DNA of 64,000 nt, taken from assembly GCA_037893245.1 (NCBI GenBank), contig JBAIAA010000808.1:620001-684000 (forward strand). Reading direction: 5' to 3'. A program made the translations under genes and the position numbers. The DNA comes from Crossaster papposus (Eukaryota > Echinodermata > Asteroidea > Velatida > Solasteridae). Below the pieces are notes generated by a model, which was given only the letters and a program-made list of their open reading frames with translations, ran no database searches and was not told the DNA's origin. Of the stretch, positions 1 to 12,705 are shown piece by piece (position 1 is the first letter of the stretch; each line of letters begins with the position of its first letter).

Positions 1-204
1 AGGTGTAGATCAGACACGTAGATATACTCTATCTCTGTATTCTATCTCTGCTGTTCCTTCTGAGCAGGCTGAGTGAGACACGTGGATATACTGTATCTCT
101 GTCTTCTACCTCTGCTGTTCCTTCTAAACAGGCTGAGTGAGGTGTAGATCAGACACGTGGATATACTCTATATCTGTCTTCTACCTCTGCTGTTCCTTCT
201 GAGC
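1..204 (+). repeat. Left edge of window: monomers upstream of the first recognised HOR
   Basis: The window opens inside an 11-bp module, with the first complete monomer at 14. About three L/S monomers follow, including an AAACAGG-type copy (CTTCTAAACAGGCTGAG near 113-130) and a CTCTATATCTG copy near 160. The same order of variant types appears at 7990-8060 and 11240-11310, so this edge is probably the tail of another HOR copy lying to the left. Confidence 0.7.
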
Positions 205-3200
205 ATGTTGAGTGAGGTGTAGATCAGACACGTGGATATACTCTATATATGTCTTCTACCTCTGCTGTTCCTTCTGAGTAGGCTGAGTGAGAGACGTGAA
301 TATACTCTATCTCTGTCTTCTACCTCTGCTGTTCCTTCTGAGCAGGCTGAGTGAGACACGTGGATATACTCTATCTCTGTCTTCTACCTCTGCTGTTCCT
401 TCTGAGCAGGCTGAGTGAGACACGTGGATATACTCTATCTCTGTATTCTACATCTGCTGTTCCTTTTGAGCAGGCTGAGTGAGGTGTAGATCAGACACGT
501 GGATATACTCCATCTCTGTCTTCTACCTCTGCTGTTCCTTCTGAGCAGGCTGAGTGAGGTGTAGATCAGACACGTGGATATACTCTATCTCTGTCTTCTA
601 CCTCTGATGTTCCTTCTGAGCAGGCTGAGTGAGGTGTAGATCAGACACGTGGATATACTCTATCTCTGTATTCTATCTCTGCGGTTCCTACTGAGCAGGC
701 TGAGTGAGACATGTGGATATACTATATCTCTGTCTTCTACCTCTGCTGTTCCTTCTGAGCAGGCTGAGTGAGGTGTAGATCAGACACGTGGATATACTTT
801 ATCTCTGTCTTCTACCTCTGATGTTCCTTCTGAGCAGGCTGAGTGAGGTGTAGATCAGACACGTGGATATACTCTATCTCTGTATTCTATCTCTGCGGTT
901 CCTACTGAGCAGGCTGAGTGAGACATGTGGATATACTCTATCTCTGTCTTCTACCTCTGCTGTTCCTTCTGAGCAGGCTGAGTGAGACACGTGGATATAC
1001 TCTATCTCTGTATTCTACATCTTCTGCTCCTTTTGAGCAGGCTGAGTGAGGTGTAGATCAGACACGTGGATATACTCTATCTCTGTCTTCTACCTCTGAT
1101 GTTCCTTCTGAGCAGGCTGAGTGAGGTGTAGATCAGACACGTGGATATACTCTATCTCTGTCTTCTACCTCTGCTGTTCCTTCTGTGCAGGCTGACCGAG
1201 GTGTAGATGAGACACGTGGATATCTTCTATCTCTGTATTCTACCTCTGCTGTTCCTTCTGAGCAGGCTGAGTGAGACACGTGGATATACTATATCTCTGT
1301 CTTCTACCTATGCTGTTCCTTCTGAGCAGGCTGAGTGAGACACGTGGATATACTCTATCTCTGTCTTCTACCTCTGCTGTTCCTTCTGAGCAGGCTGAGT
1401 GAGACAGGTGGATATACTCTATCTCTGTCTTCTACATCTGCTGTTCCTTTTGAGCAGGCTGAGTGAGGTGTAGATCAGACACGTGGATATACTCTATCTC
1501 TGTCTTCTACCTCTGCTGTTCCCTTTGAGCAGGCTGAGTGAGGTGTAGATCAGACACGTGGATATCCTCTATCTCTGTCTTCTACCTCTGCTGTTCCTTC
1601 TGAGCAGGCTGAGTAAGACACGTGGATATACTATATCTCCGTCTTCTACCTCTGCTGTTCATTCTGAGCAGGCTGAGTGAGGTGTAGATCAGACACGTGG
1701 ATATACTCTATCTCTGTATTCTATCTCTGCTGTTCCTTCTGAGTAGGCTGAGTGAGGTGTAGATCAGACACGTGGATATACTCTATATATGTCTTCTACC
1801 TCTGCTGTTCCTTCTGAGTAGGCTGAGTGAGAGACGTGGATATACTCTATCTCTGTCTTCTACCTCTGCTGTTCCTTCTGAGCAGGCTGAGTGAGACACG
1901 TGGATATACTCTATCTCTGTCTTCTACCTCTGCTGTTCCTTCTGAGCAGGCTGAGTGAGACACGTGGATATACTCTATCTCTGTATTCTACATCTGCTGT
2001 TCCTTTTGAGCAGGCTGAGTGAGGTGTAGATCAGACACGTGGATATACTCCATCTCTGTCTTCTACCTCTGCTGTTCCTTCTGAGCAGGCTCAGTGAGGT
2101 GTAGATCAGACACGTGGATATACTATATCTCTGTCTTCTACCTCTGATGTTCCTTCTGAGCAGGCTGGGTGAGGTGTAGATCAGACACGTGGATATACTC
2201 TATCTCTGTATTCTATATCTGCGGTTCCTACTGAGCAGGCTGAGTGAGACATGTGGATATACTCTATCTCTGTCTTCTACCTCTGCTGTTCCTTCTGAGC
2301 AGGCTGAGTGATGTGTAGATCAGACACGTGGATATACTTTATCTCTGTCTTCTACCTCTGATGTTCCTTCTGAGCAGGCTGAGTGAGGTGTAGATCAGAC
2401 ACGTGGATATACTCTATCTCTGTATTCTATCTCTGCGGTTCCTACTGAGCAGGCTGAGTGAGACATGTGCATATACTCTATCTCTGTCTTCTACCTCTGC
2501 TGTTCCTTCTGAGCAGGCTGAGTGAGACACGTGGATATACTCTATCTCTGTATTCTACATCTTCTGTTCCTTTTGAGCAGGCTGAGTGAGGTGTAGATCA
2601 GACACGTGGATATACTCTATCTCTGTCTTCTACCTCTGATGTTCCTTCTGAGCAGGCTGAGTGAGGTGTAGATCAGACACGTGGATATACTCTATCTCTG
2701 TCTTCTACCTCTGCTGTTCCTTCTGTGCAGATTGACCAAGGTGTAGATGAGACACGTGGATATCTTCTATCTCTGTATTCTACCTCTGCTGTTCCTTCTG
2801 AGCAGGCTGAGTGAGACACGTGGATATACTATATCTCTGTCTTCTACCTATGCTGTTCCTTCTGAGCAGGCTGAGTGAGACACGTGGATATACTCTATCT
2901 CTGTCTTCTACCTCTGCTGTTCCTTCTGAGCAGGCTGAGTGAGACACGTGGATATACTCTATCTCTGTCTTCTACATCTGCTGTTCCTTTTGAGCAGGCT
3001 GAGTGAGGTGTAGATCAGACACGTAGATATACTCTATCTCTGTCTTCTACCTCTGCTGTTCCCTTTGAGCAGGCTGAGTGAGGTGTAGATCAGACACGTG
3101 GATATACTCTATCTCTGTCTTCTACCTCTGCTGTTCCTTCTGAGCAGGCTGAGTAAGACACGTAGATATACTATATCTCCGTATTCTACCTCTGCTGTTC

Positions 3201-3284
3201 CTTCTGAGCAGGCTGAGTGAGGTGTAGATCAGACACGTGGATATACTCTATCTCTGTATTCTATCTCTGCTGTTCCTTCTGAGC
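205..3284 (+). repeat. HOR, period 1540 bp, two tandem copies
   Basis: Diagnostic variants repeat at exactly 1540 bp: CTCTATATATG at 241 and 1781; GTATTCTACATCTG context at 421 and 1961; CTTCTGTGCAG at 1181 and 2721 (first base of TTCTGTGCAG); GCTGTTCCCTTTG at 1515 and 3055. Similarity ends near 1744/3284, where one copy continues as L and the other as S. 1540 = 12 x 75 + 10 x 64. The copies differ by scattered substitutions, such as GCTGACCGAG against ATTGACCAAG at about 1190 and 2730. Edges are good to about one monomer. Confidence 0.9.
356..419 (+). repeat. Reference short (S) monomer, 64 bp
   Basis: This copy is identical to the L core but lacks the 11-bp module: GAGTGAG runs directly into ACACGTGG of the next monomer. 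The two sides of the missing segment share AG (GTGAG and ATCAG), so an ancestral deletion of GTGTAGATCAG at 2-bp microhomology is simple; an insertion in the opposite direction cannot be excluded. Since 64 is not a multiple of three, each S monomer shifts any reading frame, and the shifted frame stops at TGA in GAGTGAG. Confidence 0.95.
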
Positions 3285-6200
3285 AGGCTGAGTGAGACAC
3301 GTGGATATACTCTATCTCTGTCTTCTACCTCTGCTGTTCCTTCTAAACAGGCTGAGTGAGGTGTAGATCAGACACGTGGATATACTCTATCTCTGTCTTC
3401 TACATCTGCTGTTCCTTCTGAGCAGGCTGAGTGAGGTGTAGATCAGACACGTGGATATAATCTATCTCTGTCTTCTACCTCTGCTGTTCCTTCTGAGCAG
3501 GCTGAGTGAGACACGTGGATATACTCTATCTCTGTCTTCTACCTCTGCTGTTCCTTCTGAGCAGGCTGAGTGAGGTGTAGATCAGACACGTCGATATACT
3601 CTATCTCTGTCTTCTACCTCTGCTGTTCCTTCTGAGCAGGCTGAGTGAGGTGTAGATCAGACACGTAGATATACTCTATCTCTGTATTCTATCTCTGCTG
3701 TTCCTTCTGAGCAGGCTGAGTGAGACACGTGCATATACTCTATCTCTGTCTTCTACCTCTGCTGTTCCTTCTGAGCAGGCTGAGTGAGACACGTGGATAT
3801 ACTCTATCTCTGTATTCTACATCTTCTGTTCCTTTTGAGCAGGCTGAGTGAGGTGTAGATCAGACACGTGGATATACTCTATCTCTGTCTTCTACCTCTG
3901 ATGTTCCTTCTGAGCAGGCTGAGTGAGGTGTAGATCAGACACGTGGATATACTCTATCTCTGTCTTCTACCTCTGCTGTTCCTTCTGTGCAGGCTGACCG
4001 AGGTGTAGATGAGACACGTGGATATCTTCTATCTCTGTATTCTACCTCTGCTGTTCCTTCTGAGCAGGCTGAGTGAGACACGTGGATATACTATATCTCT
4101 GTCTTCTACCTATGCTGTTCCTTCTGAGCAGGCTGAGTGAGACACGTGGATATACTCTATCTCTGTCTTCTACCTCTGCTGTTCCTTCTGAGCAGGCTGA
4201 GTGAGACACGTGGATATACTCTATCTCTGTATTCTACATCTGCTGTTCCTTTTGAGCAGGCTGAGTGAGGTGTAGATCAGACACGTGGATATACTCCATC
4301 TCTGTCTTCTACCTCTGCTGTTCCTTCTGAGCAGGCTCAGTGAGGTGTAGATCAGACACGTGGATATACTCTATCTCTGTCTTCTACCTCTGATGTTCCT
4401 TCTGAGCAGGCTGAGTGAGGTGTAGATCAGACACGTGGATATACTCTATCTCTGTATTCTATCTCTGCGGTTCCTACTGAGCAGGCTGAGTGAGACATGT
4501 GGATATACTCTATCTCTGTCTTCTACCTCTGCTGTTCCTTCTGAGCAGGCTGAGTGAGGTGTAGATCAGACACGTGGATATACTTTATCTCTGTCTTCTA
4601 CCTCTGATGTTCCTTCTGAGCAGGCTGAGTGAGGTGTAGATCAGACACGTGGATATACTCTATCTCTGTATTCTATCTCTGCGGTTCCTACTGAGCAGGC
4701 TGAGTGAGACATGTGGATATACTCTATCTCTGTCTTCTACCTCTGCTGTTCCTTCTGAGCAGGCTGAGTGAGACACGTGGATATACTCTATCTCTGTATT
4801 CTACATCTTCTGTTCCTTTTGAGCAGGCTGAGTGAGGTGTAGATCAGACACGTGGATATACTCTATCTCTGTCTTCTACCTCTGATGTTCCTTCTGAGCA
4901 GGCTGAGTGAGGTGTAGATCAGACACGTGGATATACTCTATCTCTGTCTTCTACCTCTGCTGTTCCTTCTGTGCAGGCTGACCAAGGTGTAGATGAGACA
5001 CGTGGATATCTTCTATCTCTGTATTCTACCTCTGCTGTTCCTTCTGAGCAGGCTGAGTGAGACACGTGGATATACTATATCTCTGTCTTCTACCTATGCT
5101 GTTCCTTCTGAGCAGGCTGAGTGAGACACGTGGATATACTCTATCTCTGTCTTCTACCTCTGCTGTTCCTTCTGAGCAGGCTGAGTGAGACACGTGGATA
5201 TACTCTATCTCTGTCTTCTACATCTGCTGTTCCTTTTGAGCAGGCTGAGTGAGGTGTAGATCAGACACGTGGATATACTCTATCTCTGTCTTCTACCTCT
5301 GCTGTTCCCTTTGAGCAGGCTGAGTGAGGTGTAGATCAGACACGTGGATATACTCTATCTCTGTCTTCTACCTCTGCTGTTCCTTCTGAGCAGGCTGAGT
5401 AAGACACGTGGATATACTATATCTCCGTATTCTACCTCTGCTGTTCCTTCTGAGCAGGCTGAGTGAGGTGTAGATCAGACACGTGGATATACTCTATCTC
5501 TGTATTCTATCTCTGCTGTTCCTTCTGAGCAGGCTGAGTGAGACACGTGGATATACTCTATCTCTGTCTTCTACCTCTGCTGTTCCTTCTAAACAGGCTG
5601 AGTGAGGTGTAGATCAGACACGTGGATATACTCTATCTCTGTCTTCTACATCTGCTGTTCCTTCTGAGCAGGCTGAGTGAGGTGTAGATCAGACACGTGG
5701 ATATAATCTATCTCTGTCTTCTACCTCTGCTGTTCCTTCTGAGCAGGCTGAGTGAGACACGTGGATATACTCTATCTCTGTCTTCTACCTCTGCTGTTCC
5801 TTCTGAGCAGGCTGAGTGAGGTGTAGATCAGACACGTCGATATACTCTATCTCTGTCTTCTACCTCTGCTGTTCCTTCTGAGCAGGCTGAGTGAGGTGTA
5901 GATCAGACACGTAGATATACTCTATCTCTGTATTCTATCTCTGCTGTTCCTTCTGAGCAGGCTGAGTGAGACACGTGCATATACTCTATCTCTGTCTTCT
6001 ACCTCTGCTGTTCCTTCTGAGCAGGCTGAGTGAGACACGTGGATATACTCTATCTCTGTATTCTACATCTTCTGTTCCTTTTGAGCAGGCTGAGTGAGGT
6101 GTAGATCAGACACGTGGATATACTCTATCTCTGTCTTCTACCTCTGATGTTCCTTCTGAGCAGGCTGAGTGAGGTGTAGATCAGACACGTGGATATACTC

Positions 6201-6361
6201 TATCTCTGTCTTCTACCTCTGCTGTTCCTTCTGTGCAGGCTGACCGAGGTGTAGATGAGACACGTGGATATCTTCTATCTCTGTATTCTACCTCTGCTGT
6301 TCCTTCTGAGCAGGCTGAGTGAGACACGTGGATATACTATATCTCTGTCTTCTACCTATGC
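1870..6361 (+). repeat. HOR, period 2246 bp, two tandem copies
   Basis: TTCTGTGCAG recurs at 2721 and 4967, and TTCTAAACAG at 3341 and 5587; GCGGTTCCTACTG is at 2221 and 4467, and TCCATCTCTG at about 2048 and 4294. All are 2246 bp apart. 2246 = 18 x 75 + 14 x 64. The left copy overlaps the second copy of the 1540-bp HOR, so the 2246-bp duplication happened on top of the older one or incorporated its product. The left breakpoint lies within about 1750-1900 and cannot be placed exactly because the monomers remain in register there. Confidence 0.88.
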
Positions 6362-6930
6362 TGTTCCTTCTGAGCAGGCTGAGTGAGACACGTGGATATA
6401 CTCTATCTCTGTCTTCTACCTCTGCTGTTCCTTCTGAGCAGGCTGAGTGAGACACGTGGATACACTCTATCTCTGGCTTCTACATCTGCTGTTGCTTTTG
6501 AGCAGGCTGGGTGAGGTGTAGATCAGACACGTGGATATACTCTATCTCTGTCTTCTACCTCTGCTGTTCCCTTTGAGCAGGCTGAGTGAGGTGTAGATCA
6601 GACACGTGGATATACTCTATCTCTGTCTTCTACCTCTGCTGTTCCTTCTGAGCAGGCTGAGTAAGACACGTGGATATACTATATCTCCGTCTTCTACATC
6701 TGCTGTTCCTTCTGAGCAGGCTGAGTGAGGTGTAGATCAGACACGTGGATATACTCTATCTCTGTATTCTATCTCTGCTGTTCCTTCTGAGCAGGCTGAG
6801 TGAGACACGTGGGTATACTCTATCTCTGTCTTCTACCTCTGCTGTTCCTTCTAAACAGGCTGAGTGAGGTGTAGATCAGACACGTGGATATACTCTATCT
6901 CTGTCTTCTACCTCTGCTGTTCCTTCTGAG
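5185..6930 (+). repeat. Internal 1262-bp echo of the neighbouring HOR
   Basis: GCTGTTCCCTTTG is at 5301 and 6563, GTAAGACACG at about 5399 and 6661, and TTCTAAACAG at 5587 and 6849, all 1262 bp apart (10 x 75 + 8 x 64). TTCTGTGCAG at 3983, 4967 and 6229 alternates 984 and 1262 bp; the two sum to 2246. The segment near 6447-6520 is unusual, with GGATACACTC and CTGGCTTCTAC changes that reappear at 9713, 15522 and 19628 and so tag one lineage. Confidence 0.75.
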
Positions 6931-9900
6931 CATGCTGAGTGCGGTGTAGATCAGACACGTGGATATACTCTATCTCTGTCTTCTACCTCTGCTGTTCCTT
7001 CTGAGCAGGCTGAGTAAGACACGTGGATATACTATATCTCCGTCTTCTACCTCTGCTGTTCCTTCTGAGCAGGCTGAGTGAGGTGTAGATCAGACACGTG
7101 GATATACTCTATCTCTGTATTCTATCTATGCTGTTCCTTCTGAGTAGGCTGAGTGAGGTGTAGATCAGACACGTGGATATACTCTATATATGTCTTCTAC
7201 CTCTGCTGTTCCTTCTGAGTAGGCTGAGTGAGAGACGTGGATATACTCTATCTCTGTCTTCTACCTCTGCTGTTCCTTCAGAGCAGGCTGAGTGAGACAC
7301 GTGGATATACTCTATCTCTGTCTTCTACCTCTGCTGTTCCTTCTGAGCAGGCTGAGTGAGACACGTGGATATACTCTATCTCTGTATTCTACATCTGCTG
7401 TTCCTTTTGAGCAGGCTGAGTGAGGTGTAGATCAGACACGTGGATATACTCCATCTCTGTCTTCTACCTCTGCTGTTCCTTCTGAGCAGGCTGAGTGAGG
7501 TGTAGATCAGACACGTGGATATACTCTATCTCTGTCTTCTACCTCTGATGTTCCTTCTGAGCAGGCTGAGTGAGGTGTAGATCAGACACGTGGATATACT
7601 CTATCTCTGTCTTCTACCTCTGCTGTTCCTTCTGTGCAGGCTGACTGAGGTGTAGATCAGACACGTGGATATCCTCTATCTCTGTATTCTACCTCTGCTG
7701 TTTCTTCTGAGCAGGCTGAGTTAGGTGTATATCAGACACGTGGATATACTCTATCTCTATCTTCTACCTCTGCTGTTCCTTCTGAGCAGGCTGAGTGAGG
7801 TAAAGATCAGACACGTGGATATACTCTATCTCTGTCTTCTACCTCTGCTGTTCCTTCTGAGCGGGCTGAGTGAGGTGTAGATCAGACACGTAGATATACT
7901 ATATCTCTGTATTCTATCTCTGCTGTTCCTTCTGAGCAGGCTGAGTGAGACACGTGGATATACTGTATCTCTGTCTTCTACCTCTGCTGTTCCTTCTAAA
8001 CAGGCTGAGTGAGGTGTAGATCAGACACGTGGATATACTCTATATCTGTCTTCTACCTCTGCTGTTCCTTCTGAGCATGCTGAGTGAGGTGTATATCAGA
8101 CACGTGGATATACTCTATATATGTCTTCTACCTCTGCTGTTCCTTCTGAGTAGGCTGAGTGAGAGACGTGGATATACTCTATCTCTGTCTTCTACCTCTG
8201 CTGTTCCTTTTGAGCAGGCTGAGTGAGACACGTGGATATACTCTATCTCTGTCTTCTACCTCTGCTGTTCCTTCTGAGCAGGCTGAGTGAGGTGTAGATC
8301 AGACACGTGGATATACTCTATCTCTGTATTCTATCTCTGCGGTTCCTACTGAGCAGGCTGAGTGAGACATGTGGATATACTCTATCTCTGTCTTCTACCT
8401 CTGCTGTTCCTTCTGAGCAGGCTGAGTGAGGTGTAGATCAGACACGTCGATATACTCTATCTCTGTCTTCTACCTCTGCTGTTCCTTCTGAGCAGGCTGA
8501 GTGAGGTGTAGATCAGACACGTGGATATACTCCATCTCTGTCTTCTACCTCTGCTGTTCCTTCTGAGCAGGCTGAGTGAGGTGTAGATCAGACACGTGGA
8601 TATACTCTATCTCTGTCTTCTACCTCTGATGTTCCTTCTGAGCAGGCTGAGTGAGGTGTAGATCAGACACGTGGATATACTCTATCTCTGTATTCTATCT
8701 CTGCGGTTCCTACTGAGCAGGCTGAGTGAGACATGTGGATATACTCTATCTCTGTCTTCTACCTCTGCTGTTCCTTCTGAGCGGGCTGAGTGAGGTGTAG
8801 ATCAGACACGTAGATATACTCTATCTCTGTATTCTAACTCTGCTGTTCCTTCTGAGCAGGCTGAGTGAGACACGTGGATATACTCTATCTCTGTCTTCTA
8901 CCTCTGCTGTTCCTTCTAAACAGGCTGAGTGAGGTGTAGATCAGACACGTGGATATACTCTATCTCTGTCTTCTACATCTGCTGTTCCTTCTGAGCAGGC
9001 TGAGTGAGGTGTAGATCAGACACGTGAATATAATCTATCTCTGTCTTCTACCTCTGCTGTTCCTTCTGAGCAGGCTGAGTGAGACACGTGGATATACTCT
9101 ATCTCTGTCTTCTACCTCTGCTGTTCCTTCTGAGCAGGCTGAGTGAGGTGTAGATCAGACACGTCGATATACTCTATCTCTGTCTTCTACCTCTGCTGTT
9201 CCTTCTGAGCAGGCTGAGTGAGGTGTAGATCAGACACGTAGATATACTCTATCTCTGTATTCTATCTCTGCTGTTCCTTCTGAGCAGGCTGAGTGAGACA
9301 CGTGCATATACTCTATCTCTGTCTTCTACCTCTGCTGTTCCTTCTGAGCAGGCTGAGTGAGACACGTGGATATACTCTATCTCTGTATTCTACCTCTGAT
9401 GTTCCTTCTGAGCAGGCTGAGTGAGGTGTAGATCAGACACGTGGATATACTCTATCTCTGTCTTCTACCTCTGCTGTTCCTTCTGTGCAGGCTGACCGAG
9501 GTGTAGATGAGACACGTGGATATCTTCTATCTCTGTATTCTACCTCTGCTGTTCCTTCTGAGCAGGCTGAGTGAGACACGTGGATATACTATATCTCTGT
9601 CTTCTACCTATGCTGTTCCTTCTGAGCAGGCTGAGTGAGACACGTGGATATACTCTATCTCTGTCTTCTACCTCTGCTGTTCCTTCTGAGCAGGCTGAGT
9701 GAGACACGTGGATACACTCTATCTCTGGCTTCTACATCTGCTGTTGCTTTTGAGCAGGCTGGGTGAGGTGTAGATCAGACACGTGGATATACTCTATCTC
9801 TGTCTTCTACCTCTGCTGTTCCCTTTGAGCAGGCTGAGTGAGGTGTAGATCAGACACGTGGATATACTCTATCTCTGTCTTCTACCTCTGCTGTTCCTTC

Positions 9901-12705
9901 TGAGCAGGCTGAGTAAGACACGTGGATATACTATATCTCCGTCTTCTACATCTGCTGTTCCTTCTGAGCAGGCTGAGTGAGGTGTAGATCAGACACGTGG
10001 ATATACTCTATCTCTGTATTCTATCTCTGCTGTTCCTTCTGAGCAGGCTGAGTGAGACACGTGGGTATACTCTATCTCTGTCTTCTACCTCTGCTGTTCC
10101 TTCTAAACAGGCTGAGTGAGGTGTAGATCAGACACGTGGATATACTCTATCTCTGTCTTATACCTCTGCTGTTCCTTCTGAGCATGCTGAGTGCGGTGTA
10201 GATCAGACACGTGGATATACTCTATCTCTGTCTTCTACCTCTGCTGTTCCTTCTGAGCAGGCTGAGTAAGACACGTGGATATACTATATCTCCGTCTTCT
10301 ACCTCTGCTGTTCCTTCTGAGCAGGCTGAGTGAGGTGTAGATCAGACACGTGGATATACTCTATCTCTGTATTCTATCTCTGCTGTTCCTTCTGAGTAGG
10401 CTGAGTGAGGTGTAGATCAGACACGTGGATATACTCTATATATGTCTTCTACCTCTGCTGTTCCTTCTGAGTAGGCTGAGTGAGAGACGTGGATATACTC
10501 TATCTCTGTCTTCTACCTCTGCTGTTCCTTCAGAGCAGGCTGAGTGAGACACGTGGATATACTCTATCTCTGTCTTCTACCTCTGCTGTTCCTTCTGAGC
10601 AGGCTGAGTGAGACACGTGGATATACTCTATCTCTGTATTCTACATCTGCTGTTCCTTTTGAGCAGGCTGAGTGAGGTGTAGATCAGACACGTGGATATA
10701 CTCCATCTCTGTCTTCTACCTCTGCTGTTCCTTCTGAGCAGGCTGAGTGAGGTGTAGATCAGACACGTGGATATACTCTATCTCTGTCTTCTACCTCTGA
10801 TGTTCCTTCTGAGCAGGCTGAGTGAGGTGTAGATCAGACACGTGGATATACTCTATCTCTGTCTTCTACCTCTGCTGTTCCTTCTGTGCAGGCTGACTGA
10901 GGTGTAGATCAGACACGTGGATATCCTCTATCTCTGTATTCTACCTCTGCTGTTTCTTCTGAGCAGGCTGAGTTAGGTGTATATCAGACACGTGGATATA
11001 CTCTATCTCTATCTTCTACCTCTGCTGTTCCTTCTGAGCAGGCTGAGTGAGGTAAAGATCAGACACGTGGATATACTCTATCTCTGTCTTCTACCTCTGC
11101 TGTTCCTTCTGAGCGGGCTGAGTGAGGTGTAGATCAGACACGTAGATATACTATATCTCTGTATTCTATCTCTGCTGTTCCTTCTGAGCAGGCTGAGTGA
11201 GACACGTGGATATACTGTATCTCTGTCTTCTACCTCTGCTGTTCCTTCTAAACAGGCTGAGTGAGGTGTAGATCAGACACGTGGATATACTTTATATCTG
11301 TCTTCTACCTCTGCTGTTCCTTCTGAGCATGCTGAGTGAGGTGTATATCAGACACGTGGATATACTCTATATATGTCTTCTACCTCTGCTGTTCCTTCTG
11401 AGTAGGCTGAGTGAGAGACGTGGATATACTCTATCTCTGTCTTCTACCTCTGCTGTTCCTTTTGAGCAGGCTGAGTGAGACACGTGGATATACTCTATCT
11501 CTGTCTTCTACCTCTGCTGTTCCTTCTGAGCAGGCTGAGTGAGGTGTAGATCAGACACGTGGATATACTCTATCTCTGTATTCTATCTCTGCGGTTCCTA
11601 CTGAGCAGGCTGAGTGAGACATGTGGATATACTCTATCTCTGTCTTCTACCTCTGCTGTTCCTTCTGAGCAGGCTGAGTGAGGTGTAGATCAGACACGTC
11701 GATATACTCTATCTCTGTCTTCTACCTCTGCTGTTCCTTCTGAGCAGGCTGAGTGAGGTGTAGATCAGACACGTGGATATACTCCATCTCTGTCTTCTAC
11801 CTCTGCTGTTCCTTCTGAGCAGGCTGAGTGAGGTGTAGATCAGACACGTGGATATACTCTATCTCTGTCTTCTACCTCTGATGTTCCTTCTGAGCAGGCT
11901 GAGTGAGGTGTAGATCAGACACGTGGATATACTCTATCTCTGTATTCTATCTCTGCGGTTCCTACTGAGCAGGCTGAGTGAGACATGTGGATATACTCTA
12001 TCTCTGTCTTCTACCTCTGCTGTTCCTTCTGAGCGGGCTGAGTGAGGTGTAGATCAGACACGTAGATATACTCTATCTCTGTATTCTAACTCTGCTGTTC
12101 CTTCTGAGCAGGCTGAGTGAGACACGTGGATATACTCTATCTCTGTCTTCTACCTCTGCTGTTCCTTCTAAACAGGCTGAGTGAGGTGTAGATCAGACAC
12201 GTGGATATACTCTATCTCTGTCTTCTACATCTGCTGTTCCTTCTGAGCAGGCTGAGTGAGGTGTAGATCAGACACGTGAATATAATCTATCTCTGTCTTC
12301 TACCTCTGCTGTTCCTTCTGAGCAGGCTGAGTGAGACACGTGGATATACTCTATCTCTGTCTTCTACCTCTGCTGTTCCTTCTGAGCAGGCTGAGTGAGG
12401 TGTAGATCAGACACGTCGATATACTCTATCTCTGTCTTCTACCTCTGCTGTTCCTTCTGAGCAGGCTGAGTGAGGTGTAGATCAGACACGTAGATATACT
12501 CTATCTCTGTATTCTATCTCTGCTGTTCCTTCTGAGCAGGCTGAGTGAGACACGTGCATATACTCTATCTCTGTCTTCTACCTCTGCTGTTCCTTCTGAG
12601 CAGGCTGAGTGAGACACGTGGATATACTCTATCTCTGTATTCTACCTCTGATGTTCCTTCTGAGCAGGCTGAGTGAGGTGTAGATCAGACACGTGGATAT
12701 ACTCT
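5500..12705 (+). repeat. HOR, period 3252 bp, a little over two copies
   Basis: GGATACACTC tags at 6461 and 9713, GTAAAG modules at 7800 and 11052, and many others are 3252 bp apart (28 x 75 + 18 x 64). Upstream of about 9385 the offset is 3327 because the later copy lacks one 75-bp step. Reading both copies I noticed only a handful of substitutions (for example near 7127/10379, 6908/10160 and 8039/11291), so the duplication is very recent. The match ends near 9450/12705. Confidence 0.9.
9362..9436 (+). repeat. Chimeric L monomer marking a one-monomer (75-bp) excision
   Basis: This monomer joins the left half of a GTATTCTACATCTTCTG-type copy to the right half of the next CTCTGATGTTCC-type copy. 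In the homologous segment near 6041-6150 the two are separate monomers. The product, GTATTCTACCTCTGATG, is therefore the outcome of an exact 75-bp in-register deletion. The same chimera is present near 12614-12688 and 13962-14036, so those copies descend from this event, whereas the segment near 15120 keeps the undeleted arrangement. Confidence 0.75.

Noticed and set aside
8029-8226. Open frames of 65-70 codons on the + strand (8029, 11281, 26870, 28246, 29583, 31194, 31498, 33634, 35752, 37363, 37667, 39803, 41932, 51200, 55126) with a leucine-rich repeat-like translation
   Set aside because: They are readings of consecutive satellite monomers. Most start at a non-ATG codon inside CACGTG (GTG), run through an L monomer only when TAG in the 11-bp module has mutated or an S monomer shifts the frame, and stop at the next TGA in GAGTGAG. 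No codon bias, start context or conservation independent of the repeat is visible.
12024-12040. CENP-B box in monomers with GAGCGGGCTGAG
   Set aside because: The CGGG half is present but the TTCG half is missing at the required distance, so the motif does not match. Centromere identity is therefore not supported by this motif.
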